Assembly (NCBI GenBank): GCA_963930655.1
Contig: OZ005610.1
Location: 17,730,001 to 17,794,000, forward strand
Length of the DNA stretch: 64,000 bases
From: Myrica gale
Taxonomy: Eukaryota > Streptophyta > Magnoliopsida > Fagales > Myricaceae
Direction: 5' to 3'
Below are positions 35,001 to 47,107 of the stretch, piece by piece (the first letter of the stretch is position 1; each line of letters starts with the position of its first letter). The position numbers and the translations under genes were made by a program. The notes below the pieces were generated by a model that saw only the letters and a program-made list of their open reading frames with translations, was not told where the DNA came from and did no database searches.

Positions 35001-37425
35001 GGCAAGAAACAGAAATGCAAAGGTTGCATAGAAATGGAAGGGCATCGTGTCTTCATGGTGGTTGACGATTAAATACATGCCATTAAGTATCTTTCCAGTA
35101 ATGGAGAATTAGGACCATTACATTTCCTGAGATTTTCTCATGCATTATCACTTACATCTGGGTTTTTTTTTAGGGAGTTTTCCGGTGATGGTGGTAAGTT
35201 TTCTAGTAGCTAAGGAAGGAGGCAGTAACACAGCTAAATGACATGTGTAGGGGGCGAAACTCCATTTTGTATGGCGCAGATTAACGGGATGTACAAATTC
35301 AAGTGACCCTTGTTATTCAAACAATATCGGCAAAATGCCACCTTAAAGTCTTCAGTTCAGTGTGTGCAGGAAGAGAGAGAGGGGGGGAGAGAGAGAGAGA
35401 GTTGTGACTGCAGCAATGCAATCATAGAATAAGCTGCCCATACACAGAAGGTCCATTATATAATCAATCTCAATGAGGAAGATATTTGGTTTTTCCTGAA
35501 AAAGGGAAGGGTTGACTAACAATGAAATGATCACAGGACGCCGGTAAAAATGAAGCATGTGAATGGGAAGTTCTAATTATAGAGCGGAAAAAAGCAACTC
35601 AAGTACACACAAAGTCCACTATTGTGGTCAGCTATCTATATCATTTTTTGCCATGCAACCCTAGATAAGGTGAATTCTCCAATACAACTTTGCCAATATT
35701 GACTAGCCATCTCAAATTTCAAGCAGGGCCTTACCCTTTTCTGCTCTAACTTATATGAAATCAATCTTTTGACAGAATTAGATAAATTCTATACAAACTT
35801 TTTTTTTGATAAGTCTAAATTCTATACAAACATTTTATATCTTTTTTTTTTTTCTGAGCAACAGATGCTGTTAATAGTCACAATGAATAACTTCATTCAA
35901 TCAAAACACATTTGCACAAAACTGTATCTTAAGTCACTATCAAGATTCATCTAGTACCTTGATCTATTGCTATATGGAAAATCTTAGCGTTCTGGCCGTG
36001 TGCTATTCTTGAATAAAACTTTAAAGATGATTTCATAGTGACCTATGCGATAAGATATCCTTTAGTTATGACACAATCCACACATTAACACTCCTAGATC
36101 ACCTAATTCTATTACAAATTCTATGGACAGTAATTTCTAATGAATTACAATTGCCTAGTTTAAGTGCCTGGACTCAGCCATTACATTACAAGTCAAGCCT
36201 CAAAAAACACATGCGCTAAAAGCCTCCCAGTAATTGGCAATGGCCATATATACATAAATCAAACATGAAACAAGGCAGCGTCACAAACTGAAACAGAACC
36301 CACAACATATGATCTAATACCCAATCCAAATAGTAACAATCAAAGAATTCGATCATCCAGCAATATACCACATATCCATAAACAACATAAAACACAAACA
36401 TGAACTCGCAAAGCCCTTCCAGTTTAAGGAATACATACACAACAGGCAACCATTATCACAGAGCATCATTATACATAAACAAATGAAATGTAGACTATCA
36501 CCTAGATTGCATTAAGCTGACAGCTCATTCCAAGTTTTAACAATTTAATTCAAACCCAGATCTCATCACAGAAACCGTTTAGGTTTAAAAAGTAATCAGT
36601 GCAAGCTCCACCGTAAGCAACAAAATGCGTACAATAGCATATTATCTTCCAGAGCGTGTTTTTTATACACGAAACTCATTTGCAGGATATTTTGCAACTA
36701 ACTCGAAGATGAATTTCAATGAAACAACCAAACCCAGTAGCAAACTGTTCATACCAACGAAACTGTCATTACACAGTAAAGCAATTAAATCGTTCCCATT
36801 ATCCAAAACAGAAAGGCAGCTCAAAAAATTGCATTAAAATTTCATTGTTAAGCAATCAGGCAGAAAGGAAAAACTAATGACAAGAACCAGGCACTTAACA
36901 TAAGCTAGTCAAACCTGAATGGTTTCATTTGATTAGAAACTTGAGCTCACAAAATTTCAGCTAAGAAAGCAATCAAATAATATCCAACAAAACACAATCA
37001 AGTGGGTTTGATTTAGACCACCACAAACAAAGACTTCCGAAAAGCAGCTAAACAGCTCCAACTCAATCAAATAAACAATAGCCACAATAAATACCCAAAC
37101 CTAATGAACCAGCTGCGCTCTCAAACTTCAACCCAAATATCCCAGAAAGGAACCAATCAAATCCAACCCAAAACATAAACCCATCAAGAACTAGAGCCAG
37201 GTTTAAATGCAGTAAAACTAAAACGAAAAGGCGGGTTTAGCATGAAGTACCACAAATTTTGATGGGTGCTTCAAGCTCTAACAAATTGGGCTGTTGCAAG
37301 AAAATCTCCCTAGAAACTACGCAGAGCTGTCGGATCTCCGACTCCGAGAGCTGGACCTGCTTGCCGGGTCGGCCTCGAACTTCAAGAAGCCGGTTGATTA
37401 TGTCATCCAGTAGAGATTGGTCCAT
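32100..37425 (-). CDS. Serine/threonine protein phosphatase PP1 catalytic subunit (TOPP type)
   Basis: Three coding exons: 37425-37251, 33425-32866 and 32405-32100, joined by GT-AG introns in exact phase, giving 346 residues. This is a metallophosphatase removing phosphate from Ser/Thr, acting in cytosol and nucleus with regulatory subunits. All signature and metal-binding motifs are intact: GDIHG (59-63), GDYVDRG (87-93), GNHE (119-122), MHGG (168-171), RAHQ (242-245), and [11 protein letters not shown] near the C-terminus. The start is the ATG of [14 protein letters not shown], the usual TOPP N-terminus; the reading frame is open upstream but has no ATG there. At 346 residues it is longer than the usual 310-330 because of a duplicated C-terminal motif (303-318 and 321-336). 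It is the only complete host gene in the window. Confidence 0.96.
33426..37250 (-). other. PP1 intron 1 (3.8 kb)
   Basis: The large first intron runs from a GTACTT donor after the residue-58 codon to a CATTCAG acceptor. It contains GA-repeat tracts at about 33704-33728 and 35378-35401 and otherwise AT-rich unique-looking sequence. No transposon ends or coding features were recognised. Confidence 0.85.
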
Positions 37426-39021
37426 CGCTCTTTGGTCAGGCAGGGAAGTCAACAGCTCTATTGGATGTGATGGAAAGAGGGAAATTCAAGTAAAGGTGAA
37501 GAGGCAAAGAAGGAATGACGAGGTAATAACAACATGCCAAGGTGGGAGGTGAGGGCCGCGATGGGAGAGACGTCTTTTCCTCAGGAAGAGGCTGTCCTTC
37601 GACGACTTGAGAGAATCGGAGACATTCCTATTTGGGAAGGAAGGAAAAGTTAAAAATCCCTTTCGAGAGTGGGTTGGGAGAGAGGGGGTGGGTATTGATA
37701 ATGGGGAAAGGCTCGAGGTGTTAAAGAGTGCAATAATTTTGGGCATGGGGTGAGTGAAAAAGTTCAAGATGATTTATGGGAATCGATGAAATAGTTAATA
37801 TATAAGTTAGTAGACGGTGAAAAAGTTAAAATAATGTATTATAATTGTTAAAAAATTAAGATAATTTATAAATTTGATGAAAAAATAAAAAAATAAAATT
37901 TGAATTAATATTATAATAAAAAAATAGTTTTACGAGGAGAGAGAAATTTTTATAATGATAATAAAATTTTAGAGAGTTAAATTATAGCAAAGATGAAAAT
38001 ATGCTTAGTGGAGTGATTCTAAGAAAGGAAAGTAGGTTTTTGGAAATTATTAAATTTAGTTTTTTAAAATTAAGACCTAATTAATGAGTCTAGTTTTTTA
38101 AAAATAGAAATATCAATGAAATAAATTTGTAAAACTAATTGTCATAAACACATCAAAGTATAAGATTATACGTTAATGATATTAAAGGATAAATGCACTT
38201 TAATGATTCATCTACTAATTATTAGGTATTAGAAATTTGACATTTTGCGTCCTAATTTATCATATTTGACATATTGTAGAGATAATACACTTTTTATCTA
38301 CAAATTATTATAAATTTTATACTTTGGGCCTTCAAATATCATTTTTAATATATTGTAGAAAAACCTCGGTGTAATAAAGAGATTTAAAACTTTGTGCCCA
38401 AAATAGTATTGCTGATAATTTTTGTGAACTTCCATCAAAATCCAGCTCTTGTGCGTTTACTCGAAAAACGTTCTGATTCTAAGCTTCACTCCTAACAATT
38501 TCTAAGAAAGGCTCGAATTTTGTCAACACATTAATGAAGGCATCGACGACTCATATTAAGGGACCCAAACAGAACAAACAAAAAAATTGATAACCAAAAA
38601 ACATTAAATCCAAAGTGTGCTCTTTCAAAATCTATCCTATAAACTTTCTCAAAGTCTCTTCTTCCCTTCCTTCAAATCACTCTCGCGCACCCTCCCTCAA
38701 AACTTTCCATATCCAATGTAGAGAAAATTTGGGTAACAAAGCTCCCTTCTCCAATTGGTTTCTCTTCTTCATGGGTACTGGTCAAGTTCACAAAGCTGAA
38801 TGAATTGTTGAAAGTGGAAGCACTTACTAGGCTAAACTAGATACTTTTTCATCTGACTCTTAGACAAAAGTTTTGCCTTTGAAGGCATTTGATATTTTTG
38901 TCCATTAACTTGAATCAATCTAAGAAGCATGTTGCATGGTGAAACAATATTGAAATTTTGGTATGTTTGGAAAAAAAAAAGTAATGGAAGCTCTCTTCCA
39001 TATGGCAAGACACCATTTCGT
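37426..39021. other. PP1 5' flank and AT-rich intergenic DNA
   Basis: The first 350 bases upstream of the PP1 ATG are comparatively GC-rich and probably contain its promoter and 5' untranslated region. No defined element can be called. From about 37780 to 38400 the sequence is very AT-rich. No further gene is supported. Confidence 0.4.
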
Positions 39022-39283
39022 GTGCTTCGTTGAGAATTTTCTTTTGTTTTTGTTTTTCACAACAATGAAGTTGATACGATTTTGAGAATGTGCTTCGTTT
39101 TAAAATGTTCTTCATGGCATTTTTTTTTTCATGAAGAGCTAGAAGCAGCAGCCGTGCTTCGTTTAAGAGTGTTCTTTTGTTTTTATTTGGCAACAAGGAA
39201 GCTGATACAATTTTGAGAATGTGCTTTGTTTGAGAATATTCTTCATGGGCATTCTTTTTTTATGCAAGAGCTAGAAGCAGCAG
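39022..39283. repeat. Tandem duplication, two 130-bp units
   Basis: Units 39022-39151 and 39154-39283 each start GTGCTTCGTT and end GAGCTAGAAGCAGCAG, with shared interior blocks such as GATAC(G/A)ATTTTGAGAATGTG and TTCTTCATGG. The copies differ at many positions, so the duplication is not recent. Confidence 0.85.
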
Positions 39284-41013
39284 ACATTAATATATAATGG
39301 GTATGTTTGAGAATATCGGTATGTTTTGTGTGCTTTTGGAGAACATAATGATTATTTTTTCATAGCTTTTTTGTTCTACGCTGTATTTAAATTTTATTTT
39401 TGTATTTACATATTAAACTTTTGGAGTGAAAGGGGATAAAAATGAACATATGAGAACTAGAATTCACTTTTGAACTTCTTTTCCTCTAATAGATTTGGTA
39501 ATTTTGACCTTTTTTCTTTGGAATTTGTTTTATTTTCTAAATTCATGTTTAGTGTTTTATCTACTATTTACATTTGTTAGCCCAAGGTTGCTCCTAAGAA
39601 AGTAGGTCATCATTAAATAGGAAAAAGGCAAAAAAATCGATCACCTATTTAAGTGAATGAGGCTCAAGGCAAGGGCCATTGTCGTGAGTCCTAGAGAGAG
39701 AAAGTAAGAAAGGAAAGGAGAAAGAGAAGAAAAAAGAAGGGAACAAAATTTTGAGAGAGGAGGAGAATCCGGCCAAGAAAAGAGAAGAGAAAGGAGGAAA
39801 AGGGGAGGAAAAATCTAGTTAGGTAAGGGTAGTTTTCATGCATTTGAATTGAGAAAAAATGTTTTACTTGTATATTTTGCTTGCTGTTTGAATTAAGATC
39901 AAGTTTTATTCATTAGATACAATAAAGAAAAACAAATAAGTAGTTTATAACATGAGAATATATGTGTTGGAAATGCTTGCATGTTGAAAACCTTGATTTG
40001 TCCATGATTCCTTTGCAAAATAAGGTTGTTGTGTATACTTGGTGTGATCAAGAAATGTTGAGCTGTGTGGTAAACCATATCAGTGGCTAAAATATTGATT
40101 TTTGGAGGCTGGGAGGCCACGGTTTGGCCATTGAGGTTGTTAGATGTATTGCATGTATAATTTTTTGCTTTGATGATGCATGTTTCATGTGCTTGATGTA
40201 AAATGATGCAAATTGGAGACCTTGATGATGGTCGAATGACAAGTATGAGTTCTTGATGAAAATGTGGTGAAGTAAGGCCATGGAAAGGAGCCTAAGAACT
40301 CAAGGATGAAGCTTGCAACATGTACGCTTGTAAATTACATCAAATACATGTTTGTGTTTGGATTGTGAAAATGTCTATCGTTTTTGCTTTCATTTTGCTT
40401 CTAATCTCTTGCATTATTTGTACTGTGACTTCATTTACATGAGTCAGATGGGCAGATCATTGATTGAAAGCATATTAGTGCAAGATTCATAACATGCAAA
40501 TGCTTTAATTAGGGTTTTAACACAAAAGCGCTCACTGTCCAAAACGACCCTAAGATTGCCTTTAAGATCTTGCATAAAACTTTCCAAATAGGTTTTATAA
40601 GTACTCAGCAAATCTATGTAAAAAGTTCAGCCTAAAATGATATAATGAAAGGTTGAAAATGCCCCTGGAGGTCTCTAAGGGCAGTCTCGACATTTTTGGG
40701 TAAAAGTTGGGGTAAAACTATCCAAATGAAGTTTTAAGTTTATGGTTGTGTAGAGCATGAAAAATGGACGAGAGAGCCAAAATTTTGGCTCATTCCGAAT
40801 AGTTTTAGAGGCTCAAATCACAATGCTCATTAAGAGGCCTAAATGGATTTTAGGCCCAATAACTCCAAACGAATTCAATAGGCCTTAGAACTTTAAGTAT
40901 AGACCCAATAGGGTCCAGGACGGGCAAACCAGTGAACTTATATAAAGATTTAATAATCATTAATTTCTTCCATGACTATTGAATAAAATGATTCTTATAA
41001 AGGAAAATGGTAT
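39284..41013. repeat. Probable LTR-derived repeat, no gene
   Basis: Positions 39690-39830 are a purine-rich tract (GAGAGAGAAAG, AAAGAGAAGAAAA) followed by GGTAAGGGTAG. This resembles the purine tracts inside the two solo LTRs of the window. Positions 40500-40930 read like LTR-type noncoding sequence (AGGCCTAAATGG, TTAGGCCCAATAAC). Ends were not found and nothing coding is supported. Confidence 0.35.
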
Positions 41014-41022
41014 TAATTACAA

Positions 41023-41192
41023 GGGGAAATTACACTTTGCACACCTTGTCTTGATTTTGTGGCATTGGGCCCACGAACTTCTGATTTTCATCGATTACCA
41101 CCCCAAAGCCAATTTTTCCGTTAAGACTGACGGTAATACACCCACTTGTCGTCCACATGAGGCACTTAAATTTTTCCTTCCCATATTGCCCT
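41023..41192 (+). repeat. MULE terminal inverted repeat, left
   Basis: Starts GGGGAAATTACACTTTGCAC and contains GGCATTGGGCCCACGAACTT. In MuDR-type elements the TIR carries the promoter of the adjacent gene, here the transposase; that role is inferred. Confidence 0.8.
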
Positions 41193-41639
41193 ACATTATT
41201 CTCGAAGACTCGATCCCCTCCTTCCAACACTTAGCCCAAATCTCTTTTCCCTCCCGACGGTTCTCCATTTGCACTCAACAACAGTCGAACTTACCAAGGC
41301 AAGGTCTTCGGGGCTGAGTATTTCGCATCTGTTGAGTAATAATCATCAATCAAACTCTGTAAAAGGTATGTGATGGGCTTCTTCCTATTTTTTGATGATG
41401 GGTTCTTCTGATTTTAGGGTTTTCGCGTTGTAAATCTGGTTTTGAAAACTCAATGTTTGTTAGGTTGGGTTATTGTGCATCGTTAACAAATTTTGAAGTG
41501 ACTTTGTCTTCTTTGTTTGAGATTTGTCTTCCCTGTGTGGACTTTTGGTTTGCCGAAGTAGTCTTGCTTTATTGTGGTTCCCTAGTGTCGAACTTCTTCT
41601 TTATTATTTGCTTTTCACTCAGACAAAACTGTGTGGTCT
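41193..41639 (+). other. MULE 5' leader between TIR and retrotransposon insertion
   Basis: Probably the untranslated leader and first intron of the transposase gene: a GGTATGTG donor-like site lies near 41365. No coding content is recognised. It ends with the GGTCT copy of the retrotransposon target duplication. Confidence 0.4.
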
Positions 41640-42970
41640 TGATTACGCCCAAAGAATAATGTGGTAGTTGTAGCACAACTTTGGGGTGTCGATTCCACAG
41701 AGAGACAACTTAATAGAATAGCAAAAGGAACAAAGAAACTAAAAAAAAATATTAAATGATCAATGAATAACGAAGAACGAAGATCAATTTTAAATGCAAA
41801 TCAAAGTGAAGTAGAGTGACTAACGGAAAAAGTACTCAAATTTGACGAACAGTAGAGCGTCGGGAATCCCTTGCACAACTCCGGTATTTTAATTATTCTT
41901 AATTTAGTGAATCACTCAATTGGGAACTCAGTTCCCAAAATTCCCAATCGGAAGGTATAAATTTATAAACCAAAATTAAACCAAAGGTATCCTTTAAAAA
42001 ATCATGCACCACTTTTAGAATACGTAAATTATTATCCCTATTGAGAGAACCCAACGACGACAATATACTCAGGGAGTGATATTGCAGCAAAGAAGTAAAT
42101 CAATATAGATAAATAATTGATCCAAACTTAATCAAAGAACTAATCCATTCAATAGAAAAAGCATGACTGAATCCATAAACAGAATAAATTCTATGATTAT
42201 TCGGAGAAGAAAACATCAACAATGAATTGAGAATGATAAAACAAAAGAGTCTTAGTAATTGAAAATCAAATACATAAATTAAGAATGAATTGAAAATACC
42301 GTCTAGTGTGCAAGTTCATCCCTAGCCCCACTTGAGAATTTAGTTCTCCATAATAAGATGAAAGGAAAACAAATTCCAAAGAAAAACCTCTAGTCTCAAG
42401 TCTGCCCCTGGTTTACAATAAAAAGTTTTGCTTATATATGTCACAAAACGAAACCCTAAAAACGGAATAATAAAAAGAAAAGTTAAATAATTTCCTCTGG
42501 TTCGGAGCTTGGATTGCAGCCCACTTTTGACACCGTAAAAGTCCGAATTAAAGAAATGACATCTCACACGGAATTGTAGCCCCGTAAGATAGCTTTCTAC
42601 CGAACCAAGAATCGTGTCCATCCGATATTGGAGTTGAAAGTGACGACCAAACTACGAAACTATGTCCAGGCTGTCTCCTAGCAAATTTCGGATTTGGACT
42701 TCTTGTAGTTTCCTTTTGTGATCCTTTTTCCTTTTTTTTCTCTTCATCCAAATTGCTCTCAACCCCATGAGAGTCTCCCTTTTGAATTTGATTGGGCTTT
42801 GACTTGCTCTTTTGTCCTCTGAAATTAAACATAAAAATCTGCTTAGGAGTGTCTCAAAGTAAATAGAAACTCAATTCAAGAATACACATTAATTCCAATG
42901 ATTTCTATTCACATTTTAGCACTTTAGTCCAATAATAGGGTATCTAGAGAACACTTCCATACACACATCA
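41640..42970 (-). repeat. 3' LTR of the Athila-like element
   Basis: On the minus strand it runs TGATGTGTG...GCGTAATCA, the TG...CA form of LTRs. It differs from the 5' LTR by scattered substitutions and small indels, a few percent by eye. Minus-strand open frames inside it (e.g. 42340-42621) recur in the other LTR and are not genes. Confidence 0.9.
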
Positions 42971-42984
42971 CACCCCCCCCCAAC
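42971..42984 (-). promoter_or_regulatory. Polypurine tract
   Basis: On the minus strand a G-run (TTGGGGGGGGGTG) directly precedes the TG of the 3' LTR, the expected plus-strand primer site for reverse transcription. Confidence 0.75.
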
Positions 42985-44546
42985 TTGCTTATTGCTAGTC
43001 CCTAGCAATTTTTATGCAAAAGAGATGAAAGAGACTAAGAAAATAATAAAATTTTCCATCAATTCACATTTTCCAGATTCACATATCAAAATAATCTTAG
43101 GAATTCAATAACCCTAGCATAAGCAGTCTGCCTATAGCAATCCATAGAGTATGTGTGTGTTCCAAACTATATCCATCTTACCAAAAGCCTTGACACATGC
43201 AACATCAAGAACATCTCAAGCGAAAGGTTCAACTCCATAACTCACGGGTTTAAAAGTGTTTTGTGTGAGGATTCTCTCTATGGAGTTGACAAAGGGTGTA
43301 CACACACTCTCATGGGAATTAGGCAATTATGTACAAGCAACAAGCAGACATTGATCTTATGATAGGAACACTAACAAATGAGACTTCCACCACTCTTCCC
43401 AAAAGCTTACTTAGGATCAGAACGGTCAACACAAAAGGTTGTAACGTGGCTTGGGTTTGGGCTATATGAGAAAAAATGGAAAGGACTCAAAAACTTCCAA
43501 GTACATACAAGGGGAATCTTATTAAATATCTCAGCAGACCACACTTCTCACTTGATGTACTCTCCAACTTTTCATATCTTCGAATAATAATGCTTTTCCT
43601 TCTTCTTTTTCTTCTATTTTTTTTTTAACAAATGTACGCCACTTTGGTATTCTTGCCATTTCTACCCAACCTTGTCTTTCTTTTTTTTCTTTCTTTTTTA
43701 TAACCCAACACAAAAGAGAGAAAATGCAAATTTCACACCTTGTATACACTTGGAAGTAAAAAGGGTGGAAAATTCAGTGTATCGCCTATACTCCAATGTG
43801 GAAAGGCATGGATGATGTGGGCATAAGAAAAGAAAAAGCTACATGTGTTTATTGGCTCAAAGTTGGCTACTAGGGGTCTATGATGGAAAGGGTTAGCTCG
43901 AAATACTCAAACGTTGATCCTAAGTTGACCTTCTTCATATCCCCAGTATATCCATCATCTTACCACAAACCATGTAATGATATTCTCAAAAGAAGTGCCC
44001 AATTCAATAGATCAATGAACACTTGTCACAATTTACTACATTTGTAGGCTCTCAATCCTCTCCAAAACTCACATGAATGCTTAAGCAAAAGAGTTCTCTA
44101 GCTACATATGTCAAACCACCATCTTACCACAAAGCTTGGATGAGTGCATTAGGGGTTCTGTGAATGCTTCAGCAAAAATGACTATGGTGGGTTTGGTGAA
44201 TTCACAAAGATGCAAATTTCAAAAATAAATAATTTTGACACATGAAATATGCCACAGAGTTCCAACAAGCACTAAATTTGTACCACTAACACCCCCAACC
44301 TACATGAAACATTGTCCGCAATTTTTAAGATTTAAAATTGAATGGGGAGTAGCGGAAAAGGGTAGAGTACACCTGATCAGTGATATGGGTAGCTCGCTAA
44401 GCACCAAAGATGGTACCCTGGAATGACAAAATGAAACAAACCTGCATACAAAAACACAGAAAAAAACGACAAAAGACAAAGAGAGAAAAAAAAACAACAA
44501 AAAAAACAACAAAACAACAAAAGAAAAACATACCTTTGTGTTGTGG
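42985..44546 (-). other. Noncoding internal region between pol and 3' LTR
   Basis: About 1.5 kb with no supported reading frame. In the Athila branch this position can hold an env-like frame; none is recognisable here. Pyrimidine/purine-rich low-complexity DNA occurs at 43600-43700 and 44450-44530. Confidence 0.6.
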
Positions 44547-45763
44547 TCAAGGTTGATAGATCGGACCCACAAGTGGAATGTCTTCCACTTCCGGAACTTG
44601 CCTATCAATTAATACTTTAAGGCGTTGATCATTTACTTTAAAGATCCGACCATCCTTAGGATCCTCAATTTCTACTGTCCCATGGGCAAAAACATTCTTC
44701 ACTACAAAAGGGCCGGTCCACCTAGACCGAAGTTTTCCTGGGTGCTTATGGAGTCTAGAATCATATAAGAACACTCGATCATTAGACTTAAAAACGTTTT
44801 TCTCAAAATATTTTTATCAAGAAATGCTTTCATTTTACCCTTATAGATTCTAGAGCTCTCATAAGCATCATTTCTTAACTCCTCTAACTTGGCCAACTGA
44901 AAATTTGTAAGCTTCCATGCTTCTCCCATATCAAAATGGAAATGTTTGATGACCCAATAAGCTCGATGCTCGAGCTCCACAGGTAAGTGGCAAGGCTTTC
45001 CAAAAACAAGCCTATAAGGTGACATGCCTAAGGGAGCATTGAAAGTTGTACGGTAGGCCCGAGTGCATCAACTAGTCTCAAAGACCAATCCTTGCGATCT
45101 GGGTTGACCGTTTTTTTCTAAAATTTGCTTAATTTCCCTGTTTGCAAGTTCTACCTATCCACTTGTCTGGGGGTGGTAGGCAGTAGAGATCTTATGTACC
45201 ACCCCGTATTTTTTCATTAAAGCCTCAAAAGAACGATTGTAAAAATGTGTACCCTAGTCACTAACGATAGCACGTGGTGTACCAAATCGAGATAACACAT
45301 TCTCTTTGAGAAATTTAATTACCGTCCTATTATCATTACTCCTGCAAGCTGCCGCCTCTACCCATTTTGACACATAATCTACTGCCATAATAATATATTG
45401 ATATCCAAACGAAGGAGGAAATGACCCCATAAAGTCAATGCCCCAACAATAAAAAATTACAATCACTAAAATTGGGTTTAAGGGCATCATATTACGACGG
45501 GACGTAGCTCCTAACTTTTGACACTTTTCACATGAGTGACAATAAATGTTTGAATCCTTAAACAAGATGGGCCAATAAAATCCACACTGCAGAATTTTTG
45601 CAGCGGTTTTCTTCATTGAAAAGTGGCCCCCACAAGCTTGGGAGTAACAAAATTCCAGGATGCTAGCAATCTCTTCATCAGGGATGCAACGCCTTAAAAT
45701 TTGGTCAGGGCAGTATTTAAAAAGAAAAAGGTCATCCCAATAGAAATTACGTACCTCAGTCAT
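44547..45763 (-). pseudogene. Integrase region of pol
   Basis: The N-terminal part carries the zinc-binding region. Where the family has the first His of the HHCC set I read Tyr (FCYSQACGGHFS); the later HSCEKC cysteines are present. The catalytic core has WGIDFMGSFP with the first Asp and AIVSD with the second, immediately followed by an in-frame stop. After a frameshift the C-terminal part continues (MSPYRLVFGKPCHLPVE, then SRWTGPFVV near 44690). The integrase is therefore broken by at least one stop and one frameshift. Confidence 0.85.
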
Positions 45764-45822
45764 GAACTTCCTCTTGTCTTGAGTGATCTAATCTATCGGT
45801 ATCTCACCTGCAGCCAAATAAT

Positions 45823-46476
45823 TCACAATACGAGCAAACCATGGTAGAGAAGTAATAGAAAATGCTCATCAGGAAAATCATCTCTGATTGGCAGGTGGTC
45901 AGAGGTGTCCTCAAATGTGAGCCGCGAGAGATGGTCAGCCACTATGTTCTCCACTCCTTTCTTGTCTTTGATGGTGATATCAAATTCCTGCAAAAGTAAA
46001 ATCCACCGTATTAGTCGCGCCTTAGCATCCTTCTTTGTAAGAAGATACTTAAGGGCTGCATGATCTGTGAAAATAATAATAAGAGAACCAATTAAGTAAG
46101 CACGAAACTTATCCAAAGCAAACACTACAGCTAGCAACTCTTTTTCAGTGGTGGAGTAATTCATCTGAGCACTATTTAGAGTTCTACTAGCATAGTAAAT
46201 GACAAAAGACTTCCCTTCCCTTCGTTGTCCAAGAACAACACCTACAACAAAATCACTAGCATCACACATAATCTTAAATGGTAAAGTCCAATCAGGTGGC
46301 TGCATTATGGGTGCTGAGGTAAGCTTGTCAATTAGCATTTTAAAGGCCCATTGACAAGCTTGTGTCCACTCAAATACGACATCTTTAGCTAGGAGGTCAC
46401 ATAGTGGTCTAGATATGGTGGAAAAATTCTGTATGAACCTCCTATAAAAGCCCGCATGACCAAGAAAGGATCTCAC
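45823..46476 (-). pseudogene. RNase H region of pol
   Basis: Open frame of about 217 codons from the RT connection (RSFLGHAGFYRRFI) through the RNase H domain of Ty3/gypsy elements (LPFKIMCDASDFVVG, then YSTTEKELLAVVFALDKFR, then FTDHAALKYLL and RLIRWILLLQEFD, ending VADHLSRL). It appears uninterrupted within itself but is frame-separated from the RT by breaks around 46480-46605. Confidence 0.88.
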
Positions 46477-46600
46477 ATCCTGTCCTAGGTGTAGGCAACT
46501 TAGAGATTAATTCAATCTTAGATTGATCAACCTCTATCCCCCTAGAAGAAATAATATGCCCTAAGACAATACCTGAAGGTACCATAAAATGACATTTTTC

Positions 46601-47107
46601 TCAATTGAAAACTAATTCCTTCTCCTCACAACGAGTCAACACTGTTTCTAAATTCAATAGACATACATCAAAAGAAGATATAAAAACAGTCAAGTCATCC
46701 ATAAAAACTTCAATGCAATTTTCAACCATGTCACTAAAAATGCTCATCATGCAGCGTTGAAAAGTAGCAGGTGCATTACACAATCCAAATGACATTCTAC
46801 GAAAAGCATAAGTGCCAAAAGGACAAGTAAAAGTGGTTTTATCCTGGTCTTCTAATGCGATTTCAATTTGATAATAACCAGAGTAACCATCCAAGAAACA
46901 ATAGAAAGGATGACCAGCCACACGCTCAAGAATTTGATCAACAAAAGGGAGAGGAAAATGGTCTTCAAGGGTGGTGGCATTCAATTTTCTGTAATCAATG
47001 CACATCCGCCACCCAGTCACAAGTTTTGTAGGGACTAACTCTCCTAGTTCATTCTTCACCACAGTAACACCTGACTTTTTAGGAACAACCTGTGTAGGAC
47101 TTACCAT
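46601..47107 (-). pseudogene. Reverse transcriptase region of pol
   Basis: Canonical Ty3/gypsy RT blocks: WRMCIDYRKLNATT, FPLPFVDQILER, FLDGYSGYYQI, FGTYAFRRMSFGLCNAPATF and the catalytic box VFMDDL, which has the FMDD form rather than YVDD. It ends in a stop just after KELVFN, where gypsy RTs continue; RT-like sequence goes on beyond the stop. Confidence 0.9.

Noticed and set aside
37259-37552. Plus-strand frame opposite PP1 exon 1
   Set aside because: Antisense of the conserved first exon and its leader; no independent evidence.
42340-42832. Minus-strand frames repeated at 50770-51334
   Set aside because: They occur in both LTRs, carry no domain and differ by frameshifting changes, so they are LTR sequence and not genes.
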